64,000 nt of DNA from Hydrangea macrophylla (taxonomy: Eukaryota > Streptophyta > Magnoliopsida > Cornales > Hydrangeaceae). The notes beneath the pieces are model-generated. The model was given only the letters and a program-made list of their open reading frames with translations, was not told the origin of the DNA and did no database searches. Of the stretch, positions 33,821 through 44,630 are shown piece after piece. The position numbers and the translations under genes are program-made. The stretch's first letter is position 1. The number at the start of each line of letters is the position of its first letter. The DNA lies in the NCBI GenBank assembly GCA_033977485.1, contig CM066994.1, forward strand, positions 14,257,585-14,321,584. Direction: 5' to 3'.

Positions 33821-36191
33821 TGTAGCACTTGTACCCGGAGAACGGGTTAATTATCATGTTATATGCATTAATTAATATAATTAGTGTATATTATAGAATA
33901 AGGGGAGGCTTGGACTTGCCCGTGAAAAGTGTTCAATAAAGGACACTAGTTGGAAAAAGTTCCATGTGAGGAGGGACATGTTTGGAAGTGGGACCCAGTG
34001 AAGGGCCCGGATAAAATAATTTGCATTTTAAATGATTAGATGCATTTATATGATTACATGAATACTTGTTTAAATGCTTCCATATGATATGATTATATAT
34101 GTGTTAGCATTTGGTATTAGCTTGGACACCCAAATAAGGGTATAATTGAAAAAGATTCATAATTAGTAGGTGAGATAACAACTTTACAAAATATATGGGA
34201 CCCACACTGGGACCCATACGAAACTTAGACAAACACTCATAAGATAATTGGGTAGTTAATGGAATGATTGGGGGATTTTATAATAAGAACTTAAGGAACT
34301 TTGGGGGGTGTAAATGAAAAAAAAGGAAAATGAGGTTAAGACACCTCATATGCATGCAGATGTAGGTGTCAAAGAGAGATGGAGACTCTCATGTACAGAA
34401 AATTAAAAGAAAAGAGAGAGCTCGGAGAGAGACGACGAGATTCCGAGACGCCGACGTCGATTTTCCGCTGTTCCGTCGCCGTCCGACGTCCAATTCACGA
34501 ACCGAAGCCATTTTCGGACTTGTGGAGGTGAGACGATCATTTCTATACCTTCAATTTATGTTTAATCCTCATAATTTTGGTAGCTCGTACTAATCGGTAA
34601 GACACCGTCTACCGAGTTCATGTAGGATTCACTTGGGAGTATGAATTGAGCTTTAATTTGGTGAAATTCAGCAACTTCTTGGTTGATTTTGGGTATAATC
34701 TTGCTAAGGTGAGTTTTTCTACCTAAATTTGATTAGGGTTTTATATGTTTAATGCTTCAATGGTTTAGTGAGGATTATTCATGTCTAGAAACCATAAAGA
34801 TGCTAGATTGTGAATTGCATGTTAATTTCTATGAAAATTGTTGAGCTTATATGTTATGTGCTTATATGATTATGTGGTATTCAATGACCTCCGAGGAAAT
34901 GATTCATTGTTGGGAGTAGTAAGGGTGGTGAAGAGGAAGAATCCGAGAAATACGGAAGTCCAAGGAATAGAAGTGACCACGGGACCAAGGGAGGTCTTCG
35001 GGTTTGAATGAATCATTAAACCGGAGACTCGGCGACTATGTAAATGAGATATATGTTAAATTGTAGCATTGCACATGTTAAACATTCAATCATGTTTAGA
35101 ATTGCTCACTAAGCGTAATGCTTAAGAAAACCGTTTTCATATTTCTGTTGTGGTACATAACAACCACCGCAAGTTTAGAGCTATTCTCGGAAAAGAAATG
35201 ACGAATGTTGGGAGAGACGGGAGAGATGGAAGAGATTTGGGACTAGAACGTGTGAACTCTCTTTAAACTTGTAAAATGATGTAAAGTGTGGCTCCTATAA
35301 TGGTGGTTGATACTTTGATTGTATATTACAGGTTTGTTTATCCCAACTTGACATTTTGTAGTTTTAGAGTTGAACTTGGGAAACCTATGTATATTCCTAT
35401 GTTATGAGTTGAATGTGTGGAAGTTGTTCATTTAGACCATTCCGGCAAGTCCGGTTGGTGTTGAAAGTGTTGTGGGCGAGTTCTAATTGTTATATATATG
35501 TTGGATATGGCTTGAGTTCATGCCTACCATGTTTTATGAACTTTTGAAGAGAATTGTGTTTCAAAATCTTGTTTTGATTCAAAAGGAAAGATGTATTCAT
35601 GGTTGGGTTTGATCCAAATGTAGTTGTGTATGTGTTTAACAAGTTTAGTTCATGTCTAAATATGTTTAGAAATAGATTTGAAATGGTTTCTAAGGTTCCA
35701 TGAAGTTTGGTTTGGTTTGGATATAATTTGGTAATGTTTTGACAAGTTTTTAGCAGCAAAAACAAGTTCTGCAGAGCCCGGATCGATCCGGGTTAAAGGA
35801 CGGATCGATCCGGCCCTATTCGGGGGACTTTCTATTAGAAAACTGCAGTACGGATCGATTCGGGCTAAGGGCGGATCGATCCGCCTAGGTTTTTCACAGC
35901 ACGTCCGCTTTTACGGAAACGCGCATAACTCTTTCTAAAAAATTCAGATTCGAGCACCATTTTTTGTTGCAACTTGGACTCAAAGACCTATCTTTTGGTA
36001 TATAATTTGATATACTTTTCTAAATGACCATTTTGCCCTTGGGGCTATTTTGTAAAGCAAGATCTTTTCTGCTGGTTTAAAACATGTTTTTCCTTAATAA
36101 CTAGCATGTTTTAATGCTTATTAGTGTATTTTGGGTGTGTATGTTCTTGTTACATGTGTCCTAATCCACCGGGGCGGATTGGGGTATGATA
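33821..36191 (+). repeat. 3' LTR of the chromovirus
   Basis: It begins TGTAGCACTTGTACCCGG and ends GGGTATGATA (the terminal CA has become TA). It carries an extra ~160 bases (about 33838-33997) absent from the 5' LTR; the related LTR at 17554 also has a block of this size, so the longer form is probably ancestral. Palindrome cluster at 35778-35884. Confidence 0.9.
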
Positions 36192-36697
36192 AACACCCTA
36201 ATTTCAAAATAGGGAAATTAGAAAAATTACAGAGAGATGTTGACATTAATGTGTTCATGTTACTGTGTGTGAATGAGAGACTAACAGGGAGAGATAGGGG
36301 TTCGAACCTGCGGCCCCAAATCGCAGCAATGGTGGTCCCCAAATTGCAGCCCTCGCAGACCTAAGCAACATCATGTTCGAATGAGTGAAGATTTTGAGAG
36401 AGAGAGAGAGACCTGGAGATTCAAACTTGAGTCGTCTCTGTTAATCGCCCAAATCGCTCCAACCTTATGGTTTTGATTAGAGAGGAATGAAATGAGATAG
36501 AGAGAGGGATCTTCAATAAAGAAATGAGAGGGTTAATTACATTTCATTTTGGTTGGGTTTTTGAATTAGTTCCGAAATGGGCAAAAAGAAGGATCCAACC
36601 CATATTTAGTTTAAAAACCAACAGAGTGTAAGGTGAGTGCGGTCCACCCACTTTCGGTGCAATTCCTCGGTTCCAATCGATGAGGGTAGCATTAGTG
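36192..36697. repeat. Right TIR of the MULE, outer segment
   Basis: Starts with the second copy of the ACCCTAATTTCAAAATAGGG block and runs to the terminus. It contains GGCCCCAAATCGCAGCAATG and CAGACCTAAGCAACATCATG, the inverse of left TIR 18850-18900, and a short (GA)n run at 36395-36410. Confidence 0.85.
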
Positions 36698-36706
36698 TTC
36701 ATTTCT
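36698..36706. other. Right 9-bp target-site duplication of the MULE
   Basis: TTCATTTCT, identical to 18463-18471. Confidence 0.88.
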
Positions 36707-36712
36707 CTTTCT

Positions 36713-36715
<3 letters not shown>

Positions 36716-36754
<39 letters not shown>
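36716..36754. repeat. (CT)n microsatellite
   Basis: A CT run of about 18 units directly beyond the MULE, followed by CACCAC-rich sequence. The His/Pro/Ser-rich frames that run through are repeat artefacts. Confidence 0.9.
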
Positions 36755-36757
<3 letters not shown>

Positions 36758-37780
36758 ACACCACCGACCACCGCCATCACCAGGGACCACCGTCGTCACC
36801 ACCACCACCACTATCGCCGGCGTCTCATCTCCATCACAGATCAACGGCAATGTTGTCCTCATCACCAGTGGCACCATCGCTCACCACTACCAATGCACCA
36901 CCGTCGTCGTACACCACTGCCATAGAGACCCAACCACCACCATCTCCGAGCCATCACGAGATCTAGTTCCAAATACAGCTAAAACTAAAACCACTAGTAC
37001 GGACACACTCGATCTTTGAACATTCACAACCACTTCCCGGTGTGGACGAAGACGACACCACCGCCATGGTGGTTCACTCCTACGTGGTGGTTTTTTTTTT
37101 TAACACATATTTTTGTAAAATTTATCAAAAAAAAAAATAGTGAACTTTCTCAACATTTTTTTTTCCAGATTTTGATATCAACAATTATACTTGTTTGATA
37201 GATCTCGTTGAGTAGGTTATAAAAATATATATTTTATGCAAAAAAAAAAAAAAAAGCAAGTTGCAGATCGATATGAATGCTCAAATTTATAAATAGTTTT
37301 TGCAATGTTTGTTAGAACACTTTTTTTTTTTGTGAAATTTCATAAATATTTTTTTATAAATTTCACAACTTTTTTGGTACTGGTATGAGAAATTAAATTT
37401 CGGAAACTTATTTTGTGATCATTTTATGTTGATGTGGTGGTTTGGTTGTGAAAATATCGCTCAAGTGAGGCTATGGTGGTGATCGGCAGAGGTTTGGTGG
37501 GCCGGTAGTGATTTCATGAAATTTTACGAACTCTGTGAAATTTTACAACTTTTTGTTCGTAAATTTCACAACTTTTTCCCTGGTATGAGAAATTAATTTT
37601 CAGAAACTTGTTTATGATCAATTAATGTTGTTGTGGTGGTGTGGTGCTCATCGGAGATCAGGCAAGGTTGATAGAGGTCTGGTGTTGCATTGGTGGTGAA
37701 CGACAGAGGTCTGGTGCATGTGGTGGTGGTGGTTGCCGGAGGTGCAGAAGATAAAACTCTTGGTGTAGACTAATATTAGG
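36755..37780. other. Intergenic, no gene; diverged internal duplication
   Basis: The words AAATTTCACAACTTTTT, TGGTATGAGAAATTAA and GGAAACTT(A/G)TTT occur twice (about 37355-37415 and 37555-37610), each followed by GGTGGTG-rich sequence. An old duplication within an unknown repeat. Confidence 0.4.
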
Positions 37781-40171
37781 TAGGGGTGGGCAATCGGTCG
37801 GTTCGGGTTCAAATTGTAAAGTTTGGGTCAAGTTATTTGGGTTTGGGTCAGGATTTCCCTTCCGATATCCAACCTATTTTAATGACTACGATTCAGTTCC
37901 AATTTGAACTTAATGTGGTTCAGTTTGTATAACACCCGTGTGCGTGTTATTGTATTTCATTACATTTTCATGCATGATAATGTGATGTGTTGTGCATTTT
38001 GGCACATGTGTGAGTGAGTTTTGACTTGCGAGTCGATTTGGGTGTCAGTATTAGAGAACCCCTTTAAGACGGTGTTGAATGAGTGTTTTGATGTTGTGAA
38101 GTCTCTCCGAGTATGAGACATTCATTGTGGAAAACCTTAAATATTTGTCTAAAAATAAATGTTTACCTGTGTATTTCACTATCTGTATTATTATCTGGTT
38201 TAGATTATTTCTGTTGTCAATTTTAGTATCCTGGTGAGGATGAATTAACATGTTGCATAATTGGTAGGTTAATTATCAACTTCGGAAAAATAATGTAGAA
38301 TTTGCGGTTTAGCGACCAAACGGAACTTAGTCGAAAACTTTTATAATTTTTAGTTTTCACTCATGAAGCTATGAATTAGTTGTGTAGAACGTTTCGGAGA
38401 CTGATTAGAAGTTTTGAGAACTCGTGGGGAGGTAAACGTAATTCCCGAGAGTCATGCCTATATATAGAAATTCATGAGATATTTTCATTAGTTCAAACTC
38501 TAAATTAGAAATTCAAGAGATGAGATTTGGGGATTTGGTTGCTTAGAGCTTTCCGGCACAAATCAACGGACTTTTGCTCGTTTATTTTTCCCCAGATTTC
38601 ATGTTCGAACTCCAAGAGGTAAGAGGTTCGTTTTGATACCCATTAGGCCATGTTTGGCTAAGTTTTCTGAAAACTCAGTTTTTAAAATTTTCCTAAAAAA
38701 TTGATAATTGGACTTTTGATCGATAGGAGTTGTACTAGAAAGATTACTGCACGTTCTTTGTACTCGGGTGTTCCTTGGATTGTAATTTAGAAGAGTAAAT
38801 CAGAGGTGAGTGATTTAACTATGTATTTTGGAATGATTTCTTGACATGTATTCATATTTTGTATGAAAAGCATGTGTTAGATTATAGATATATATTGTGT
38901 AGTTCATATTGGGTGTCTATATTGATAAGTATGCCCAATTGTACGGTGAAATGTTTTAATTATATCGAGAGTACGGTGAAACGTATTTAAGCATATTGAG
39001 TTGTTATTTGGGTCAAAGGAGTGCGTGTTTCAAGCTATCGTTGTGGAGTTGTTATAGGCATAAAATCGCACGTTTGAAGAAAAGAAACGTGGATCTTACC
39101 TTTTCGCATGGACTTATTGGCGAGGAGTCGCAGATTAGGAGTGTGGAACGTACACGTGGGACTCCAGAGACTAATATGAAATGTAGAGATGTGAATGCGA
39201 GCATGTTTATCATTTATGTGCATTTGTTGTTTTATTCACTAAGCGCTAGCTTAAACAAATCGAATATATGTGGTTATTCAAATAACCATTTCAGGTGTTA
39301 ATGCCGGCGAGGAATCGTATAAGTGAGCACATGGGTTGGGAGTTCTTGTAGAAGGCGACTTATCATGCCTATCTCGTAATTTTGTAATAAAATGTTGTAA
39401 TAAGGATTTCATGACTTTTAACTATACTTAACTTAGAAACATAGAACAGATTCCTGATGTTGTAATAGATAGTAATATCTTGTAATTATATTTTCGCAAT
39501 GTTATAACCCAGTTGGGATCGCTGTGGTATGAGTTTGGAGTGTGTGTTTGATCCCGGATAATTTCAGAAAAGCTTTTAAACTTGGAATTTCTGCAGAATG
39601 TTCTGCTGCAGGGAAACCAGTTGACCGGACCAAGTCTAGTCGACTGGAACTCTTTGTTATTTAGACACTGCATCCATTATTGGAAAAATAGTCGACTGGG
39701 TCCCCCGATACAGTCGACTAGACGGTATTTCGAAAATCATATCTTTTTGTTCAGGCTGGAGTTCAGTCGACCGGACAGTACCAGTCAATTGGAAGTTTAA
39801 TACCCTAGTCGACTGGACACGAGAGTCAGTCGACTGGATTGGCTGCTGGAACTTGGAACTCTCTGTATCTTGCATTTTCAGTCGACCGGACCCCTGATCA
39901 GTCGACTGGATTGCCTTTCAAAATGGTTTGTTTCCTTTAAGTGTTTCAAACGGAGAATTATTTCTATAACTTGAATTTATGGTTTTGTACTCTTATTTAT
40001 TCCGCTGGTATTTTTACGTTAATGAATTGGAGTAGCCTCGGTGGCATGCCACGGGCTTCGATTCCGCTATTGTGGAACCGAACTGTGACAGTTTCAATCC
40101 GAACTGAATTGAGTATAAATTTCGGATTTCGAGTCGAAACGTCGGATTGACCCGAAGTGTGCCCACCCCTA
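37781..40171. mobile_element. TAGGGGTGGGCA-type TIR element, split by a solo LTR
   Basis: The left end TAGGGGTGGGCAATCGG and right end GCCCACCCCTA (ending 40171) are inverted. Inside both ends are words of the TCGGTTCGG/GACCCGAA type. Removing the LTR leaves about 230 bases, a size usual for this plant MITE type. A related fragment lies at 8785-8935. Confidence 0.65.
37926..40090 (+). mobile_element. Solo Ty3/gypsy LTR with GTCGAC array
   Basis: It starts TGTATAACACCCGTGTG and ends near ACTGTGACA. CAGTT precedes it (37921-37925) and CAGTT also occurs across the right border (40089-40093), so the duplication overlaps the LTR end and the last base is uncertain by a few positions. It is about 2.16 kb with no internal domain. 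About nine GTCGA(C/T)-type palindromes lie at 39610-39910, bordered by CTGCAGA. It shares block order with the fragment at 10450-11232. Confidence 0.75.
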
Positions 40172-42156
40172 ACCATCATAATACCAACAATCATTATCAG
40201 CCACTTAAAAATATTAGTTGAGATTTGACAAAAAGTTTAACTTAAGGATGGCATGCTAAAATTTAACTTCAATAATGGTCTTTGCTTGGGCTATTTAATT
40301 TAGGGCCTAGGTGTTTTCAACCATCCATCACATTAATTATTACACCTCAAATCAATCTTTTAGTGGTTTTTTTTAATCATTTGGAATGGTATCGTCCAAG
40401 GACATATGTGGTAGAATTTGGGAGAGGGTGCGAGGTTCAAACCCTAGTATAAGCGGTGGCATAAAGCGTCATTTTTAGTAGAAGTAATAATATAATTTGA
40501 TAACTTTTTTTTTTTTGGATACTTACTTGGATTATGACAAGACACACACACACACGCATCCCACTACACCTCAACCCCAAAGCCTCAAAGCTTAGCCCAC
40601 AAAAAGCATAACAAGGGCCACTCATTCTGACTAACGAACAACATGGTATAATTTGATACTTCCTATATCGCATATTTGTAATCTTTTTCGGATTTTTAAC
40701 TTTTTAATCAAACATTTTGTTTGTAAAGAAAATTTCTAATTTTAAATTATTATCTTTTTTACATTTCAAAATTTTAGTGTCTTGTGAAGGAAAAAAGTGT
40801 GAAAATGTTTTATATATATATATATGCATGTATTTTGATATGATGGGAGAATGTTATTATGTAACAAAAGGTAAACTTTAAAAATGTGTAATTAAAGTGT
40901 ACTAATTTTTCACAAAAGACTCTTAAATGAGATATCAAAAGATAGAATAAATGACTCTTAATTTGGAACAAAGTGAATATATAGATACATATAGTCACAA
41001 CCCTTAATAAATTGGGACCATAAGTTATTTGGTGAGCCCATCACACCACACATGTTGAGGTGGTGTGTCACACCCTAGAGTAGCGAAAATTAGAGGAAAA
41101 TTAGAGGGGGAAATTTTTTTTTACAGATCCATGAGCCATGACTAATTACATAAGACTCATCTGTCATTGCAAGTATTTTACCATGGTTATAACATAAGTC
41201 GGAAACACAAAACGTCTAATGATATTCATGGGGGAACTAGAGTGTTCGATACTAAATTATTATAACAGTTCCAAATGAAAACCACATAAGATAAGTTTGG
41301 GCGTCTGTTGTAATATACATATAGATATATAGATATATATTTTTTAAGTTTCAGTTATATTTTCATAAAATTTTGAATATTTTATTCAAGGAAATCATAA
41401 TTAAAAAAAAAAACTTATTTTTTTTCACATTGTCTTTTTCTCCTTTTCGTTTCCTACTTTTGAGCTTTTTACGCGGGTAAATTTTTACAACCAATAATAA
41501 TGTAATATTGATGAAGCTAAAAAAGAAGAAATTTATGCGATCAACCAAAAAATAAAATTTTATTTCTATTCTATATTTTTTCAGAATTTTTGGAATTTTA
41601 TCAAATTTGGAATTTTTCAGAATATTCGGAATATTTTTGAAATTTTTCGGAATATTCGAAATTAAAGCTCAAACTTAATGGGATTTCACTTGAGACTTGT
41701 AGGCCTTTTTATAGAAGCACATCACATCCCATCTTTTATGTTTTTTCGATGTGGGAGGAACACTCCTAGCAAAGTTGAAATTTCAGAAATTTTGAAATAT
41801 TTCGGAAAAGTTTCGAAAAAAGCAATTTCAGTATATTTCCGGAAAAGTTTCGGAAAATACAATTTCGGAATATTTTCGAAAATTTTTGGAAGCAGAGCAG
41901 CATGCTCCCTCAAGATTTCCTTCTTATTTTTCTTTCACTTTCGGAATTTTCGGAATTTTCAGAATTCTAAAAACAATTCCGATCCGATTTTTTTTCGGAA
42001 TTTTCGGAATTCGAAATGCATAATTAGGCCAAAATCGGAATTTTTTTAATTGAAATCGGTCGGAATAAGAATTTTCGTTCCAAATGACACCCCTGCTGTA
42101 ATATTGATGATGCTAAAAAGCAAGAAATTTATGCGATCAACCAAAAAATATATATA
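40172..42156. other. Intergenic, repeats only
   Basis: The first ~140 bases match 17381-17520. A possible SINE with box-B-like GAGGTTCAAACCC lies at 40385-40450. An (AT)n run lies at 40811-40824. GGTGTGTCACACCCTAG at about 41061 resembles an inverted gypsy LTR end. No gene. Confidence 0.4.
41575..42085. repeat. Degenerate TTCGGAATTTTC array
   Basis: About twenty imperfect copies of TTTTCGGAAT and its complement ATTCCGAAAA, spaced 10-25 bases apart, ending at GACACCCCTG. Frames through it (Phe/Ser/Arg-rich) follow from the repeat. Confidence 0.65.
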
Positions 42157-42456
42157 CTCCTTTCGTCCCATAATAAGTGTCAACATTTCCTTTTTTGGAT
42201 ATCCCACAATAAGTATCCACTTTCCTAAATTGGTATATAGCTTTTACTAACTTTTCAAAACTACCTATACAATAAAGACAAAGTAACATTTATTTGTAGC
42301 TCCAAAACAAGCCAAAAGTCAAACACCCATCACATCTAAGGGTAAAATCGGAAAGTGTCTCTTTAAGGTACCAAAAAAACATACTCATTCCGTCCCATAA
42401 TGAGTGTCCACTTCCTTTTTGCACAATGTTTAAGAAAGTTGTATTATATTAATTTA

Positions 42457-43638
42457 CTAGTAATAACCCGTGCCCGTGGGCACGTAGAAAAAAAAATGCA
42501 ATACTTTAAAAATTCAAATCTTTTGCGTAAAATTATACCAGTCATTCAAACCCACATGCTATTCATGTGAAGACATAGATTTCATGGACACATCAATATA
42601 CTACCAGTTTAGTATTGAATTATCTCTACCAATTTTTTAATATGAGTCTAACATATACTCAAATGGTGGCTATGCCACTTTTTAGTATTGAATTAGGAAA
42701 ATACTAAAAATTCACACCGCCAAAAAAAAAACTGAAAATGGTGAAAATACTAAAAAAAAATTCAAAGCATAGTAAAATTCACATATACCACTTTTTAATA
42801 TTGCTAATCTTGCTTTGAATTTTACTTAACACAGTACATGTTAGACTCATAGTTTTATGGTGGCTATGCCAATTTTTTAATCAGATCCAAACTATGAGTA
42901 CATGTTAGAATATGTGCTTAGATTTAAAAGGTGGCTATGCCACTTTTTATCAATGAAAAACTATAATACGAGACCACATTAAAAAAAAAAACATATGTAA
43001 AATCGGACCACCTTTAACAAAAACAAATAATAAAATTAAAGTTAGCAAATACAGAACTTGACGGAAAAATTAAGAGAAGAAATTACTTAAACGGGGTTTG
43101 TTTCCAAGAGAATAAAAAAATTACCTTTGCAAGAAGGATGTATAAGAAAAAAGAAAAGACAAAAAAAAAAGAGAGAGAGAAGGAGAAGGTATTCAACTCA
43201 CTATGCTTAATATTAATTATGGCTGCGGAGAGGCCTACTACTGAGATGTGAAAACTTGTAAGAAAAAAAATAGAGAGAGAACAAATCAGCCCTTGGATGG
43301 TGTATATCTATGCACAGTGTTAAAAAAAAAAAAGGGTAAGTGTGAACACTTACATGCGCGCATACACACACATGTACGCACACACAGATCGAAACACCCC
43401 CGCACACAGCTAGACACACACATGCACAGTTCCACGCACATAGTCACACACACATAAACTCACACACATGCACGCACACAGAGAAACACCCCCACACACA
43501 GAAACGCACACATGCACAGTTCAACACACACACAGAACACGCACACACAGAGACGCACACATGCACAGCTCCACACACAAACACCCACACACCTCACACA
43601 CAGAGACGCACACAAACCCACACACATCCAAGCACACA

Positions 43639-43677
<39 letters not shown>

Positions 43678-44489
43678 TGAACCACACCAATTTGACTATA
43701 TCCTTCACATATATCTTATTTGAATTTAGAAAGATATTTAAAGAATTTTAATGATTATTGGGACACATTGCACACATTACGCCCAGTCATTGAAAAAGGA
43801 TTTGAAATACAAATTCAAAACAGTATTACACCCAGTTCAAATGCAAAGTTACACTCATGACACAAATGGAAAGAATTCTTAAGAATCAAAATTAATATGA
43901 TAATGTTGGCAAGGAGATGGTTTTTCATGGCTAAAATTTATTACCGAAAAAATATTGGGAAAACTTTTTTTTTCAACTGCATGTCATTCATGATAGAATT
44001 TACCTAATTTTTTTGGCTACTTCTAAATTTAATTAATAATAATAATAATAATAATGTTACAACTATGGTTTGGTAAAGTGACAAAACCATATTCTAAAGA
44101 ATTGATATGATAAGTGGCAGAAATATACGGAGTATATGAGAAGTGACAGAAACCATGTTGGTAATGTGTGCAAAGTGTAAATAGGGATAAAGAAAGAAAT
44201 AAAAAAAAAATTTAAAAGAAGGTCAAAATATACGGAGTATATGTTCACATATACCATATATATAGCTTGAGGTGATTCTCTCTCTTAACTAATTAAGGGA
44301 TTTTTTTTTAATTGAAATGAGATTGAGTTAGGTGAGAGGGACTATTGTGAGGGTGAGAGTTTTAGAAATTGAGTGAGATTTGGTGGACCAACGATCCTAG
44401 GGTTGAAAATATCTAAATTTGCCTCAATGGCTCGGATTGAAACTTGCTAATTTGGGAGGGACCCACACCGCTCTAATTTATTATATAGA
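42457..44489 (-). mobile_element. Non-autonomous Helitron
   Basis: On the minus strand it starts TCTATATAATAAATTAGAGC right after a host A and ends CTAG right before a host T, as Helitrons do. Eight bases before the CTAG is a perfect hairpin CGTGCCC-AC-GGGCACG (42469-42484). No target duplication is present, and the host MITE sequence is continuous across the site (TTAATTTA / TTTGGTTC). Length 2033 bases. No Rep/helicase frame, so it depends on another copy. It holds a CA-rich cryptic repeat (43360-43640) and a (GA)n run (43646-43672). Confidence 0.87.
43360..43672. repeat. CA-rich cryptic repeat with (GA)n tail, inside the Helitron
   Basis: Irregular repeats of ACACACATGCACAG, ACACAGAGACGCACAC and related words, followed by about 13 GA units. 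Cys/Val-rich and His/Thr-rich frames on either strand are artefacts. Confidence 0.85.
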
Positions 44490-44630
44490 TTTGGTTCAAT
44501 AAAAAGTCACTTTTCTAATTTTACCCTTAGATGTGATGGGTGTTTGACTTTTTGCTTGTTTTGGGACCACAAATAAATGCTTCTTTGTATTTATTATAAG
44601 GCTAGTTTTAGAAAGTAAGTAAAAAATATG

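Larger units (their letters stand above)
25544..36191 (+). mobile_element. Ty3/gypsy chromovirus (Tekay/Del-like), full length, coding region decayed
   Basis: The 5' LTR is 25544-27768 and the 3' LTR 33821-36191. A primer-binding site TGGTATCAGAGC (27774-27785), complementary to initiator tRNA-Met, follows two to six bases after the 5' LTR. A purine tract GGGAGGGAGAAA precedes the 3' LTR. Flanking AACAT (25539-25543) and AACAC (36192-36196) give a 4-of-5 target duplication. Internal order is gag, zinc knuckle, protease, RT, RNase H, integrase, chromodomain-like tail, as in Ty3/gypsy chromoviruses. The LTRs are nearly identical by eye, apart from a ~160-base segment present only in the 3' copy, so insertion was recent. 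About a dozen stop codons and a few frameshifts break the polyprotein. Confidence 0.92.
18472..36697 (+). mobile_element. Mutator-like element (FAR1-type MULE), 9-bp TSD, interrupted by nested LTR elements
   Basis: The left terminus CAATAATGCCACCCTC pairs with the right terminus (GAGGGTAGCATTAGTG, ending 36697). Both are flanked by a direct 9-bp TTCATTTCT (18463-18471 and 36698-36706), the target duplication length of Mutator elements. The inverted repeats run for about 760 bases: 18472-19235 on the left, and in pieces at 23862-24221, 25395-25543 and 36192-36697 on the right. Take away the solo LTR (24222-25394) and the gypsy element (25544-36191) and about 6.4 kb of MULE remains. It carries a FAR1-like transposase (19662-21895) and an antisense small ORF (22764-23093). 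The transposase is broken, so the copy cannot move by itself. Confidence 0.9.

Noticed and set aside
36544..36966. His/Pro/Ser/Thr-rich and Glu/Arg-rich frames around the MULE right end
   Set aside because: They are made of (CT)n and CACCAC repeats and the MULE TIR.
43360..43640. CRISPR-like look of the CA-rich repeat
   Set aside because: Repeats are irregular and contiguous with no unique spacers of constant length, and the genome is a plant's.
43213..43708. Cys/Val-rich and His/Thr-rich frames
   Set aside because: Read through the CA-rich cryptic repeat inside the Helitron on both strands; repeat artefact.
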